64,000 nucleotides of DNA from an uncultured Chlorobiaceae bacterium (GTDB taxonomy: Bacteria; Bacteroidota; Chlorobiia; Chlorobiales; Chlorobiaceae), in contig CAJEXQ010000001.1 of NCBI GenBank assembly GCA_903994635.1, forward strand, positions 124,001 to 188,000, in the 5' to 3' direction. The position numbers were made by a program, and so were the translations under genes. The notes below the pieces were generated by a model. It saw only the letters and a program-made list of their open reading frames with translations. It was not told where the DNA came from and did no database searches. Below, one piece after another: positions 54,649-64,000 of this stretch. Numbering within the stretch: the stretch's first letter is position 1; the number at the start of each line of letters is the position of its first letter.

Positions 54649-56010
54649 CTAGTTGCCAAACCTGCTGAGGAGCTTTTCAGCAACCAGTTTTCCGCTCAGT
54701 GCAGCTCCTTCCATTGATGCCAGATAGTGCTGATCGGTGTAATCTCCAGCAAGAAAAAAGTTTTTAACAGGGCTGATTTGGTCAGGTCGAAACTTGTCCA
54801 CATCCGGTACAGCCTTGTAGACAGACTGCGGGATTTTAACAATGGTTGATTTGAGCAGTTTGGCCAGGCGAGATTTCGGGAAGCGATCATGAATATCCTT
54901 CATGACAAGCTCGATGATAATCTCGTTTGGCATATCCATCAGTTGGTGGGCTGGAGCCAACACCATGCTCATGACGCTGCCCCCGTTTGCGGTGCCAATG
55001 CCCTTCTGGAAATCTTCTGGACAGGTGATTGAGACATCGGCAAAGGTTGCAAAAATAGTGCCTTGTGAAAACATGAGATTATCGATATCGGTAATTTTCC
55101 GGTCAAACCAGAGTTGGCAGTTAGCAACAGGACTGCCAACAAATTCGTGAAGGTTGCGGAAGTATTTGTGGGCAAGCCACTGAACAGGAAGAATTTTTTT
55201 GATGTTGTGAACGGGCAGTGCGGAAATGTATGCATCGGCCACAATTTTTTGACCATCCCGGAGCACCGCCTCCTTGATGGTTTCATCGGTGTTGAGTTCA
55301 AACCGGCTCAGCTTTGCATCAACAAAAATGCGCCCTCCTTTGCTCTGTATATACTGGCGCATTGGCTCAATCATTGAATCGCCGGGATTCTCATTAAAAA
55401 AGCCAAATTTTGTTGCCGTGTAATTATTGCCGAAATAGTTGAAAATGGTAATCATCGGGCGGGCGCTGATGACGTTGGGCTCGATGAAATTCATGGCGAG
55501 TGCAATTGCTCGCCATAGTTTCTGCAAGGAATGCTCCGAAGCGCCTTTTAGCCGATGCCATTCGGAGTAGGTCATAAAGTCCTGGCTGCGGAAATAGGCC
55601 TCATTACCGGTAATGGCAGGGTAGAGCCCCTTGACAAGCGAAATTTTATCCCAGAAAGAGAGTAAATCGGTCTTCATGCCACCGACCATCTCTGCCCATG
55701 GACTGGGTAGATTCGCTTTTGTGAAAAAAGATAATTTACCCTCCGGTTCAGCATAGATAAGTGAATGCTCTTTCCATTGATAATTATCCTCAGCGCCAAC
55801 CCGTTTAAGGTATTTCTGGAGCTGCTCATAGCCTCCAAAAATAATGTGTAATCCCGATTCTATGGAGTCTCCATCACTGTCTTTCCAGGCAGAAACCTTT
55901 CCGCCAAGAATCTTGCGTTTCTCATAAATCTCCACGGAGTGACCTTTATCGACAAGCTCCACTGCTGCAGCAAGGCCTGCAACTCCTGCGCCAAAAATTG
56001 CTATTTTCAT
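54649..56010 (-). CDS. Carotenoid desaturase (CrtP/CrtQ type, FAD-dependent)
   Basis: The 453-residue protein (ATG at 56010) has an FAD-binding dinucleotide loop IAIFGAGVAGLAAAVELVDKGHSVEIYEKRKILGGK and a C-terminal NFFLAGDYTDQHYLASMEGAALSGKLVAEKLL. These are features of plant/cyanobacterial phytoene and zeta-carotene desaturases, as used by green sulfur bacteria. The text LASMEGAALSGK is closer to CrtP; other regions (SGLHIIFGGYEQLQKYL) fit either, so the substrate (phytoene or zeta-carotene) is undecided. It is on the minus strand beside the 27-residue-repeat gene. A frame to 56088 adds no family sequence. Confidence 0.88.
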   Translation of the reverse strand: MKIAIFGAGVAGLAAAVELVDKGHSVEIYEKRKILGGKVSAWKDSDGDSIESGLHIIFGGYEQLQKYLKRVGAEDNYQWKEHSLIYAEPEGKLSFFTKANLPSPWAEMVGGMKTDLLSFWDKISLVKGLYPAITGNEAYFRSQDFMTYSEWHRLKGASEHSLQKLWRAIALAMNFIEPNVISARPMITIFNYFGNNYTATKFGFFNENPGDSMIEPMRQYIQSKGGRIFVDAKLSRFELNTDETIKEAVLRDGQKIVADAYISALPVHNIKKILPVQWLAHKYFRNLHEFVGSPVANCQLWFDRKITDIDNLMFSQGTIFATFADVSITCPEDFQKGIGTANGGSVMSMVLAPAHQLMDMPNEIIIELVMKDIHDRFPKSRLAKLLKSTIVKIPQSVYKAVPDVDKFRPDQISPVKNFFLAGDYTDQHYLASMEGAALSGKLVAEKLLSRFGN

Positions 56011-56397
56011 GTTATACTTTAAACGTCGGGACGGTCTTATATTGTTTTTTAAAAGTCTTTTATGTTGCCTTATTCGCAGAAAAAACAAGTGCTGCGGAGA
56101 ACAACTTCTTCCCCTCCTGGTTGAGGTGCTATTGTCAAATCTGGACGCAAGATATTGAATTTTTTTCTATTTGGAACAACTCAAGAACTCCCTTCTTTTC
56201 TTGTACCATTGAATTTTGTGCGTCATAAGAATAAAATCGGAAATTGCGTTTAGAATTGTCAGTAAATAGTGTTGAATCGATGTCTCTCCTAAATTTATTA
56301 AGGCTTTTTTAAGAAAAGCTCCGAATATTAAAGAATATGGTTGTTTTTTTCTTACAATTATGTAATTTCAGGCAACATTGAAAAAGAATTTCTCATT

Positions 56398-56922
56398 ATG
56401 TCTGGCCATCTTGATCTGATAGACCTTAAAATTATTGAGTCTCTGGGTGAAAACGGGAGAGTTCGATTGAGTGAGCTTGCTGAAGTGGTAGGCCTTTCAA
56501 TACCATCGGTCAGTGAGCGGCTCGACAAGTTGCAGAAGAGTGGTATCATCAAGGGCTTTACCATGGAAGTTGATGAACGGCAGCTTGGTTTTGATATTCA
56601 TGCTTTTGTAAGAGTCAGAATCGATTCGTCAAGGCACTATAACTCATTTATGGAGCATGTGATGAAAGAGGAGGAGATTATGGAGTGTTTTTCTGTGACA
56701 GGCGAAGGCTCGCATATTCTGAAGGTGATGACCCATAATACAGCGTCACTTGAGCAGTTTCTTTCCAGGATACAGAGTTGGCCGGGTGTTCTTGGAACCA
56801 ATACCAGTTTCGTTCTCTCCCAGTTGAAGAAGAACAAGAAAATTTGTGCGGAAATTGTCCGCAAAAACCTTCAGGATCGTCAGGTACTGACAACCTTCGA
56901 CGAAAAGAGATCAAAAAAATAA
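56398..56922 (+). CDS. Lrp/AsnC-family transcriptional regulator
   Basis: The 174-residue protein from the ATG at 56398 has an N-terminal winged helix-turn-helix (DLIDLKIIESLGENGRVRLSELAEVVGLSIPSVSERLDKLQKSGII) and a C-terminal RAM/effector domain (about 68-150) with HAFVRVRID and VTGEGSHILKVM. Lrp-type regulators often sense amino acids. It lies 39 nt upstream of the type III glutamine synthetase gene on the same strand, so it probably controls or is co-transcribed with it. The gap 56011-56397 holds no gene. An alternative TTG start at 56341 adds non-family residues. Confidence 0.9.
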   Translation: MSGHLDLIDLKIIESLGENGRVRLSELAEVVGLSIPSVSERLDKLQKSGIIKGFTMEVDERQLGFDIHAFVRVRIDSSRHYNSFMEHVMKEEEIMECFSVTGEGSHILKVMTHNTASLEQFLSRIQSWPGVLGTNTSFVLSQLKKNKKICAEIVRKNLQDRQVLTTFDEKRSKK

Positions 56923-56961
56923 CAGCCAGGGGTTTTCATTATTTCAAACAAGGAGGTTCTT

Positions 56962-59106
56962 TTGAACAGCGACAGTAAAATTCCGGTTTCGACCTACTTT
57001 GGTTCGATGACCTTTGACCATAAGGCTATGCGAGCAAAACTGCCAAAAGAGGAGTTTGTGGCATTGCAGGACACTATCAAGGCGGGTAAAAAAATAACCG
57101 CTGAAATTGCTGGCGTTGTTGCCAATGGCATGAAAGAGTGGGCCATGGAAAAAGGCGCTACCCACTACACGCACTGGTTCCAGCCGATGACTGGATCCAC
57201 TGCTGAAAAACACGACGCATTTTTATCGATTGATCGCGACGGCACGCCGATTGAGCGATTCTCGGGTGAACAGCTTATCCAGGGTGAGCCTGATGCGTCA
57301 AGCTTTCCCTCCGGTGGTATGCGCACCACTTTTGAGGCTCGTGGTTACACGGCGTGGGATCCCTCCAGCCCTGCTTTTCTCATGAAGGGTGGAAAAGATC
57401 TCACACTTTGTATTCCTACAGTTTTCATCTCTTACCATGGTGAAGCGCTTGATGCTAAAACACCGCTGTTGCGCTCAATGGAAGCGGTCAGCAAGTCCGC
57501 TATGAGGCTGCTTGAGGTGCTCGGTGTTACCGGTGTTTCTCGTGTTAAAACTTTTGCTGGTATTGAACAAGAGTATTTCCTGATCGACAAAAAGTTCTAT
57601 TCCGAGCGTCCAGACCTTGTTATGTGTGGTCGAACCCTCCTTGGCGCTCTTCCTCCGAAAGGTCAGCAGCTTGAGGATCACTATTTTGGTTCGATTCCTG
57701 ACCGTGTGCTTGAATTCATGCAGGAAGTTGAGCATGAGCTCTATCTGCTCGGTATTCCAGCCAAGACCCGTCACAACGAGGTTGCACCTCACCAGTTTGA
57801 AATAGCTCCGATTTTTGAAGAGGCCAATATATCAGTTGACCACAATCTGCTCGTTATGGAAGTGATGAGAAAGGTTGCCGACAAGAAGGGTTTTGCCCTG
57901 CTGCTCGCCGAGAAGCCTTTTGCCGGTATCAACGGATCAGGCAAGCACAATAACTGGTCGATAGGTACTGATACCGGAATCAATCTTCTTGATCCAGGTC
58001 ATACCCCTGAAACGAATGTCCACTTCCTTGTTTTCCTTGTCGCCGTTCTGAATGGTGTTTACAAGAGGGCTGATGTTCTGAGAATGTCTATCGCAAGCAT
58101 GGGTAACGATCACCGTCTGGGTGCCAATGAGGCTCCTCCGGCTGTGGTAACCGTTTTCCTCGGTGAGCTGCTCGAAAAGGTGCTTGATGCAATCGAGAGC
58201 GGCAAGGTTGACCTGAAAACTGAAAAACAGGTACTTAATCTCGGCCTTTCACAGGTGCCGCTGGTCAACAAGGACTATACCGACCGCAACCGTACCTCAC
58301 CATTCGCCTTTACCGGCAACAAGTTTGAGTTTCGCGCTGTCGGCTCTTCACAGGCCGCTTCAGTACCGAACATGGTGCTTAACACCCTGATGGCCGAAGC
58401 AGTTGACGAAATTGCGGATGCCATTATCGCAAAAATCAATGCCGGAAAAGAGCGGGATTCTGCAATTCTTGAAACCCTTCGTGAGCAGATTACCGCTACC
58501 AAGCCGATCCGCTACCAGGGCGACAACTACGCTGAAGCCCTTCAGCAGGCCGCCAAAGATAGAGGCCTGCCTAACCTGAAGAACACCCCGCAGGCACTCA
58601 GAGTACTGCTCAAGAAGGATGTTCAGGATATGTTTATCAAGTATGGTGTGCTGAGCGCAGAAGAGACCAATTCACGCCTGCACATCCGTCTCGAACGCTA
58701 TATCAAGGGTATCGATATTGAGGCACGCACCTTGCAGCTCATGCTGAAGACCTTTGTTATTCCTGATGTTACAGAATATCAGGGCGGCATCGGCAGCTCG
58801 TTTAACAACCTGCTTGCGGCGGCTGAGGCTATTGGACTTTCAGAAAAAGCGCTGAAGAGTCAGGCCGATAACCTTAAAGTGCTGGCCGAAAATCTCTCGA
58901 CCTTGATCGATATGACGGCGGAGCTTGATGAGGCGGTGGAGAAGATCGAGACACTTCCAACAGAGTTTGAAAAAGCCGATTACTGTGCCGAGAAGCTGCT
59001 GCCGTTTATGTCGGAAGTGCGTGTTGTTGCTGACTGGCTTGAACAGGTCGTTGATCGCAGTCGCTGGCAGCTTCCAACCTACTCGGAAATGTTGTTTGAA
59101 CACTGA
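56962..59106 (+). CDS. glnN: Type III glutamine synthetase
   Basis: The 714-residue protein starts at TTG (56962), with a perfect AGGAGG 5 nt upstream, giving MNSDSKIPVSTYFGSMTFDHKAMR. GSIII blocks follow: WFQPMTGSTAEKHDAFLS, FSGEQLIQGEPDASSFPSGGMRTTFEARGYTAWDPSSPAF, EQEYFLID, and GKHNNWSIGTDTGINLLDPG. GSIII is the long dodecameric form found in Bacteroidetes, cyanobacteria and green sulfur bacteria, making glutamine from glutamate and ammonia. It is preceded by an Lrp regulator and followed by a strong terminator. The full length and motifs are normal. Confidence 0.96.
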   Translation: MNSDSKIPVSTYFGSMTFDHKAMRAKLPKEEFVALQDTIKAGKKITAEIAGVVANGMKEWAMEKGATHYTHWFQPMTGSTAEKHDAFLSIDRDGTPIERFSGEQLIQGEPDASSFPSGGMRTTFEARGYTAWDPSSPAFLMKGGKDLTLCIPTVFISYHGEALDAKTPLLRSMEAVSKSAMRLLEVLGVTGVSRVKTFAGIEQEYFLIDKKFYSERPDLVMCGRTLLGALPPKGQQLEDHYFGSIPDRVLEFMQEVEHELYLLGIPAKTRHNEVAPHQFEIAPIFEEANISVDHNLLVMEVMRKVADKKGFALLLAEKPFAGINGSGKHNNWSIGTDTGINLLDPGHTPETNVHFLVFLVAVLNGVYKRADVLRMSIASMGNDHRLGANEAPPAVVTVFLGELLEKVLDAIESGKVDLKTEKQVLNLGLSQVPLVNKDYTDRNRTSPFAFTGNKFEFRAVGSSQAASVPNMVLNTLMAEAVDEIADAIIAKINAGKERDSAILETLREQITATKPIRYQGDNYAEALQQAAKDRGLPNLKNTPQALRVLLKKDVQDMFIKYGVLSAEETNSRLHIRLERYIKGIDIEARTLQLMLKTFVIPDVTEYQGGIGSSFNNLLAAAEAIGLSEKALKSQADNLKVLAENLSTLIDMTAELDEAVEKIETLPTEFEKADYCAEKLLPFMSEVRVVADWLEQVVDRSRWQLPTYSEMLFEH

Positions 59107-59132
59107 ACCACTCTTTCAATGTGTTGAACAAG

Positions 59133-59162
59133 AAAAGGCTCGCTTCGGCGGGCCTTTTTTTT
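59133..59162 (+). terminator. Rho-independent terminator after glnN
   Basis: GGCTCGC (59137-59143) pairs with GCGGGCC (59148-59154) around a TTCG tetraloop, extended by A-T pairs and followed by eight T residues. It ends 56 bp after the glnN stop, so it separates glnN from the BREX genes. Confidence 0.93.
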
Positions 59163-59314
59163 GCGCGAATTGTTTATGGTAGCGCAAGATATTTGTACAT
59201 TGGAGGTCGTTTGCGTTTCCAGTTAACTCTTTTGGTTGGTGGCTGCATCGAATATCGTTTCTTGTAATCAATCGCTCCAGGGCAGGTTATCTCTCCGTGA
59301 GACACAACGAGTCA

Positions 59315-59938
59315 ATGCTGGTGATAAAAAAAGATCAATACAGCATGGCATTCACAACAGGTGGTCTTTTTTATCGTGAATCGGTGGCCTTGGCCATGTT
59401 ATTTGTTGAGCTGAATGACTGGAAGAAGGTCAGGGAGACGGTGCTTTCCGAAAATTTGTTACAGTCAAGAACACTCAATACATCGAAGCGTCAATGCCGT
59501 GAAATTATATCAAGGTTGAAAACTCTTGACCCCAAGGAGCTCGATTTGCTGATTTCCGGAAGCACTCAGGAACAGAAATACCTGCTGTGGCTCGCTGTTT
59601 GTCGCCGCTACCGATTTATTGCTGAGTTTGCGGAAGAGGTTCTTCGGGAACGATATATAGGCCTGAAGCATAACCTTCAATACGACGAGTTCGATTTCTT
59701 TTTCAATAAAAAATCGGAGTGGCATCCTGAACTTGAAGAGATAACGTCAACGACCAGAAACAAGTTGCGTCAGGTCTTGTTCAAAATATTGCGGGATGCC
59801 GAACTTCTGACAGTCAGGAACACCATCAACGCTTCACTGTTAAGTCAACGGCTTCTGGCAGCCATACCTCGGCAGTGCCGCAAGGATGTTTTTCTTTTCC
59901 CGCTCTTTGAATCTGATCTAAAGTGGAGTGCCCAATGA
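59315..59938 (+). CDS. brxA: BREX system inner-membrane-type protein BrxA (DUF1819)
   Basis: This protein is about 207 residues from the ATG at 59315 (213 from the GTG at 59297). It has SMAFTTGGLFYRESVALAMLFVELNDW at the start and LKTLDPKELDLLISGSTQEQKYLLWLAVCRRYRFIAEFAEEVLRERY inside, as in the DUF1819/BrxA family. BrxA is needed for BREX anti-phage defence; it is a small DNA-binding protein in some systems. It is followed by brxB with a 4-bp ATGA overlap, so the genes are translationally coupled. GAG lies about 6 nt before 59315, and I prefer that start over GTG, which lacks a ribosome-binding site. Confidence 0.88.
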   Translation: MLVIKKDQYSMAFTTGGLFYRESVALAMLFVELNDWKKVRETVLSENLLQSRTLNTSKRQCREIISRLKTLDPKELDLLISGSTQEQKYLLWLAVCRRYRFIAEFAEEVLRERYIGLKHNLQYDEFDFFFNKKSEWHPELEEITSTTRNKLRQVLFKILRDAELLTVRNTINASLLSQRLLAAIPRQCRKDVFLFPLFESDLKWSAQ

Positions 59939-60546
59939 GTGCAAATAGTGAAAAAAAGCCAGGGAATGAGCGTTTGCAACATTTATTCAAGGTCATTTCA
60001 AGTCGTCTTTTTTTGGAAAAAAAAGCGCTGAACGGGGAGATTCCATTTTACGTCTGCGCATATCCACCTAAAGAGTCTGTCGAGATGGAGCGTCTTCAAC
60101 GACAGCTTGCCAACCGGCTTGAGCTGGCAGGTGTCAAGGTGTTGGAGATTAACCTGTATGATCTCTCTGTTGAGATACTCAAGGAGCGCGGAATCTGGGA
60201 GCAAATCCTCAATATGGAGAAATCCGTCTCCAGGGAACAACTTAAAGAGTTGCTTCAGGGTGTATTGGATCCCGAAGCACACCTGGTACCAGCCATAGCA
60301 ATACAACTTGCAAAGAGTGATTTTGAAGTCCTCTTTCTTTCAGGTGTTGGAGCGGTGTTTCCCTATATCCGTTCACATAACGTTTTGAATAATCTGCAGA
60401 GCACAGCAAAAGAGAAGCCAACAGTTATGTTTTTTCCGGGCACCTATCAGCACTGCCAGGAATCAGGCGCTTCACTCAATCTTTTCGGAAAGCTGCATGA
60501 CGATAAGTACTACCGGGCATTTGACATCTCTCATTGCGAAGCATAA
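59935..60546 (+). CDS. brxB: BREX protein BrxB (DUF1788)
   Basis: The 203-residue protein matches the DUF1788/BrxB family. It has GEIPFYVCAYPPKESVEMERLQRQLANRLELAGVKVLEINLYDLSVEILKERGIWEQIL, then FLSGVGAVFPYIRSHNVLNNLQS and VMFFPGTYQHCQESGASLNLFGKLHDDKYYRAFDI near the end. Its biochemical role in BREX is unclear. It starts within the brxA stop codon and is followed 14 nt later by brxC. Together the three genes follow the canonical type I BREX order. Confidence 0.9.
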   Translation: MSANSEKKPGNERLQHLFKVISSRLFLEKKALNGEIPFYVCAYPPKESVEMERLQRQLANRLELAGVKVLEINLYDLSVEILKERGIWEQILNMEKSVSREQLKELLQGVLDPEAHLVPAIAIQLAKSDFEVLFLSGVGAVFPYIRSHNVLNNLQSTAKEKPTVMFFPGTYQHCQESGASLNLFGKLHDDKYYRAFDISHCEA

Positions 60547-60560
60547 ACGAAAAAAACAGG

Positions 60561-63500
60561 ATGATTCTCAAAAGCATTTTCAAAAAGCCGGTTGATCGCC
60601 CGATTGAAGGGGTTATTAAAGCTGATGATGAAGCAAGCCTTCGGCTTGAAATCGAAGAGTATGTTTTGACCAATGAGGTTGAAAAACGTCTGAAGTTATT
60701 TCTTGATGCCTACATCAATTATGAAGGGGCCAATGGAGTTTGGATCTCTGGCTTCTTTGGTTCAGGTAAATCGCATTTGCTGAAGATACTTGCCATGCTT
60801 CTTGAAAATCGGGAGATTGATGGTGTACGAACACTCGATCTCTTTCTTTCTAAAAATATTGATGACGAGATTTTTCGTGCCGATCTCAAGCGTGCGGTAG
60901 CCATTCCGTCCAAAAGCATTCTCTTCAACATAGACCAGAAAGCTGATGTGATCAGCAAGACGCAGTTCGATGCTCTGCTTGCTGTCTTTGTCAAGGTCTT
61001 TGATGAAATGTGCGGCTACTATGGAAAGCAGGGGCATATTGCACAGTTTGAACGGGATCTCGACAGCCGGGGCCTCTATGAAAAGTTCACAACGGCCTAT
61101 TATACCCAAGCTGGAAAAGAGTGGCAAAAAGGTCGTGAACAGGCGCTGCTCGAATCGCAGAATATTGCTAAAGCCTACGCCCAGGCCACAGGGGAAGCTG
61201 ATGTGGCAGCAGCAGGGATTCTTGATAAATACCGGAGCCAGTACCGGGTCTCCATTGAGGATTTCGCTGATCAGGTTAACGCCTATATCAACAAGCAATC
61301 ACTTGGTTTTCGGTTGAACTTCTTTGTTGATGAGGTGGGGCAGTATATCGCCGAAAATGTCAAACTGATGACCAACCTGCAAACTATTGCCGAAAGTCTT
61401 GCCACCAAAAGCAGAGGCAGAGCATGGATCATGGTGACATCCCAAAACGACATGAGCACGGTTCTTGGTGAAATGAACCGTCAGCAGAGCAACGATTTCT
61501 CAAAAATCATGGCTCGCTTTGCCACCAAAATGCCGCTGACCAGCACCAATGTGGCTATGGTCATTCAAAAAAGGCTTTTGGCCAAAACAGAAGAGGGTAC
61601 GGAACTCGCTTCTGACCTCTACCACCGGGAGTCAAATAACTTCGGGACGTTATTTAGTTTCACCGATGGATCACGCGATTACAAAAACTATAAGGACCGG
61701 GAGGAGTTCATTCAGAGCTATCCCTTTGTTCCCTACCAATTTGAACTCTTTCAGTCAGCAATAGAGAATCTTTCACGTCACAATGCCTTTGAAGGTAAGC
61801 ATAGTTCTGTCGGTGAGCGTTCAATGCTTGGTGTCTTCCAGCAGGTTGCCATGCAGATCAGCGATTACGAGATTGGTCAACTCGCCTCTTTCGACCTGAT
61901 GTTTGAAGGCATTCAAACGGCATTAAAGGCCCAGACACAGAAAGCCATTCTCGCAGCAGAACGGCAGGTCAGCAATGACTTTGCCTTGAAGGTGCTGAAA
62001 GCTCTTTTTCTTGTCAAATACGTGAAGGAGTTCAAGCCAACACCCCGAAATCTTTGCGTTCTGATGCTCGATGGTTTCAATCAGGATTTGCCCCACTTGC
62101 GCAAGAAGGTTGAAGAGGCGCTGAACTATCTGGAACAGCAGATCTACATCAAGCGGAATGGTGAGTTCTATGAGTACCTCACCGATGAGGAAAAGGATAT
62201 TGAAAAAGAGATCAAGAACACGGAGGTTGAGTCAACCGAAGTTGCCGCAGAGCTGGAAAAGATTGTTTTCGATCATGTCATCAAGCAGAGGAAAATCCGC
62301 TACGAGAACAACGGGCCGGATTATCCCTATTCCAGAAAACTTGATGACCGTCTGCATGGTCGTGAATACGAGCTGGCTATTCATGTTGTCACCCCGTTCC
62401 ACGAAAACGCCGAGAACGAGCCCATTCTGAAGATGCAGAGCATGGGCCGTGATGAACTTCTTGTGCTGATGCCTCCTGATGATCGACTGATGCGGGATAT
62501 CATCCTTTTCAAACAGACCGAAAAGTATATCCGCCAGAACATGACGACAGCCCAGCAAGAGGCAGTTACCCGCATCCTCACCAACAAAGGCGATCAGAAC
62601 CGCGATCGAGAGAGGGAGTTGCAGTTGCGATTGCAAACCCTTCTTGGCCGGGCCAAACTTTTTGTGGGTGGCAGTGAGATTGAAATAGGCGGCGAAGATC
62701 CTCAAAGCAGGATTGTTCGTGGTTTTCATCAACTCATCATACAGGCCTATCCCAACCTCCGTATGCTTCGCGGCATTACCTACACCGAAAACGATATAGC
62801 GAATTGCCTCAAGCAAACTCAAGAGGCATTGTTGGGAACCGATCTTGCCTCACTGGCGGAATCAGAGCAGGAGCTGCTGGTCTTTATCCAGAGCAATAAC
62901 CGGAGTGGCGTTCGCACAACGCTGAAGCTCCTGCTGGAAAAATTTGAACGCAAACCTTATGGCTGGTACTACGCCGCAGTGCTTTGTACCCTTGCCAAAC
63001 TCTGTACCCATGGTAAGGTTGAAGTCCGTTCAGAGAGCAATACCCTTGAAGAGGATGAACTCGAGCGTGCTTTGCGCAATACCCACGGTCATGGCAATAT
63101 CATTCTGGTGCCACAGGCTGATTTTACGGCATCCCAGGTGCGCAGCCTGAAAGAATTTTATGAAGATTTTTTTGATGCTTCACCAGTAGCCACTGAAGCC
63201 AAGGCTCTCAGCCGGGAAACTGGTGAAGCCTTGCAGAAATCAATGCATGAACTGGCCCCTTATGCAGCACAAGTCTCGCTTTACCCGTTCCTGAATGCAT
63301 TGAATCCGGTGCTTGAAAAGCTGAAAGCGGTGGGTGGACAACCCTACACATGGTACCTCACTGATTTCCTCAAAGAGGTTGATCTGCTGCTTGACCTGAA
63401 GGAAGAGGTTATCGACCCGATCCGAAAGTTCATGAGCGGCTCGCAAAAAACCATTTTTGATTCTGCCCGGAAAATGGTTCAGGATCAGGATCAGGATCAG

Positions 63501-64000
63501 GAATCGAATTTTGCCTACATCCAGGGAGATGAATCAGCGCTACTCTCCGAAGCATTGCTGGATCCGGAAAGCTACAAGGGGAATCGAATGCAGCAGGTTA
63601 AAACCCTTGTGGATAGCTTGCAGGAAAAGGTCGGGGCGCAAATTGAAGCTGAGATATCCAGTGCAAAGGCAACATCCCATGCACTTAAGGATCGCCTTTG
63701 CGGTATGGCTGAATTCAGCTCTCTCTCTGTGGAGCAGCAGTCAGAGATAACGCAGCCATTTAAAGATTTCATTCAATCAGTAGAGCGTAAACAGCTTATT
63801 GCGGTGATTCGCGACATGCAGCGGCGCTTCGAGGAAAAAGAGTACCAGCAACTCTTGTCCCGATTGACAGCCCTGTCGCAGCCAAAACCTCAACGTGTGA
63901 CTCCGGCACAGACATCTGAAACAGCAAAGCAACAGACAAGCGTCTATCCTCCTATAGCGGAGCCAAAAGTAGAGTATATTCCCGGACGGTCAATCAAAGT
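60561..64000 (+). CDS. brxC: BREX P-loop ATPase BrxC, C-terminus beyond window
   Basis: An open frame runs from ATG 60561 to the edge, about 1146 codons. It begins MILKSIFKKPVDRPIEGVIKADDE and has Walker A GFFGSGKSHLLK (about residues 64-75), the usual BrxC/PglY P-loop start, and Walker B LNFFVDEVGQYI (about 253-264). The frame remains open near 63000 (LCTHGKVEVRSESNTLEEDELER) and at the edge (PKVEYIPGRSIK). BrxC is a large ATPase needed for BREX methylation and phage exclusion. The full protein is about 1200 residues, so a little may be missing. The methyltransferase pglX, pglZ and brxL should lie past the edge. Confidence 0.92.
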   Translation, partial: MILKSIFKKPVDRPIEGVIKADDEASLRLEIEEYVLTNEVEKRLKLFLDAYINYEGANGVWISGFFGSGKSHLLKILAMLLENREIDGVRTLDLFLSKNIDDEIFRADLKRAVAIPSKSILFNIDQKADVISKTQFDALLAVFVKVFDEMCGYYGKQGHIAQFERDLDSRGLYEKFTTAYYTQAGKEWQKGREQALLESQNIAKAYAQATGEADVAAAGILDKYRSQYRVSIEDFADQVNAYINKQSLGFRLNFFVDEVGQYIAENVKLMTNLQTIAESLATKSRGRAWIMVTSQNDMSTVLGEMNRQQSNDFSKIMARFATKMPLTSTNVAMVIQKRLLAKTEEGTELASDLYHRESNNFGTLFSFTDGSRDYKNYKDREEFIQSYPFVPYQFELFQSAIENLSRHNAFEGKHSSVGERSMLGVFQQVAMQISDYEIGQLASFDLMFEGIQTALKAQTQKAILAAERQVSNDFALKVLKALFLVKYVKEFKPTPRNLCVLMLDGFNQDLPHLRKKVEEALNYLEQQIYIKRNGEFYEYLTDEEKDIEKEIKNTEVESTEVAAELEKIVFDHVIKQRKIRYENNGPDYPYSRKLDDRLHGREYELAIHVVTPFHENAENEPILKMQSMGRDELLVLMPPDDRLMRDIILFKQTEKYIRQNMTTAQQEAVTRILTNKGDQNRDRERELQLRLQTLLGRAKLFVGGSEIEIGGEDPQSRIVRGFHQLIIQAYPNLRMLRGITYTENDIANCLKQTQEALLGTDLASLAESEQELLVFIQSNNRSGVRTTLKLLLEKFERKPYGWYYAAVLCTLAKLCTHGKVEVRSESNTLEEDELERALRNTHGHGNIILVPQADFTASQVRSLKEFYEDFFDASPVATEAKALSRETGEALQKSMHELAPYAAQVSLYPFLNALNPVLEKLKAVGGQPYTWYLTDFLKEVDLLLDLKEEVIDPIRKFMSGSQKTIFDSARKMVQDQDQDQESNFAYIQGDESALLSEALLDPESYKGNRMQQVKTLVDSLQEKVGAQIEAEISSAKATSHALKDRLCGMAEFSSLSVEQQSEITQPFKDFIQSVERKQLIAVIRDMQRRFEEKEYQQLLSRLTALSQPKPQRVTPAQTSETAKQQTSVYPPIAEPKVEYIPGRSIK

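Overview
The window comes from the chromosome of a green sulfur bacterium (Chlorobiaceae, Chlorobium/Pelodictyon type). The evidence is a bacteriochlorophyll cluster (bchX, bchC, bchF), a glutamyl-tRNA-dependent haem/chlorophyll precursor operon (hemX-hemA-hemC-hemD, with hemB nearby), a plant/cyanobacterial-type carotenoid desaturase, a sepiapterin reductase very like the Chlorobium enzyme, a type III glutamine synthetase and a bacillithiol-pathway deacetylase. No rRNA, tRNA, CRISPR array, insertion sequence or prophage was recognised.

Layout. 1-5.8 kb: a waaA fragment, a DEAD-box helicase with a terminator-like hairpin in its leader, a DUF2721 membrane protein, a Xer recombinase and rsmB. 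5.9-11.4 kb: a SAM-I riboswitch upstream of metX, then serS, a YqeY-like protein, sepiapterin reductase, radC and a PTPS-family protein. 11.5-18.9 kb: a two-partner secretion pair, with a 1878-residue TpsA exoprotein carrying about twelve ~57-residue repeats and its TpsB transporter. 19-30 kb: aroC, hemB, a four-gene Na+-pumping decarboxylase operon, an inositol-monophosphatase-family enzyme, and hemX-A-C-D. 30-34.5 kb: typA, then bchF-bchC-bchX. 34.6-43.8 kb: a peptide-type binding lipoprotein, then a phosphate group (porin, PstS, metallophosphoesterase, polyphosphate kinase, PhoU). 44-54.6 kb: pyruvoyl arginine decarboxylase, a repeat protein, a secreted phosphoesterase, an AT-rich orphan gene, a NitT/TauT-type ABC transporter, a PhoB-like regulator, bshB1, dut and a 27-residue-repeat protein. 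54.6-59.1 kb: a carotenoid desaturase, an Lrp-type regulator and glnN. 59.3-64 kb: the first three genes of a BREX phage-defence locus (brxA, brxB, brxC), with brxC cut by the window edge.

How the parts fit. Housekeeping functions (translation, tetrapyrrole, chorismate, methionine) are interleaved with photosynthetic pigment genes and with accessory islands (two-partner secretion, AT-rich orphan, BREX). A short interspersed palindromic element is present in three same-strand copies, and other inverted or tandem repeats sit in intergenic gaps. The phosphate genes share 11-bp-phased TGTNACA-like motifs in their upstream regions, which may be sites for a PhoB-type regulator. The most distinctive signals are the modular TpsA, the structured RNA between the SAM riboswitch and metX, the sigma-4-like tail on BchX, and the BREX locus at the right edge.
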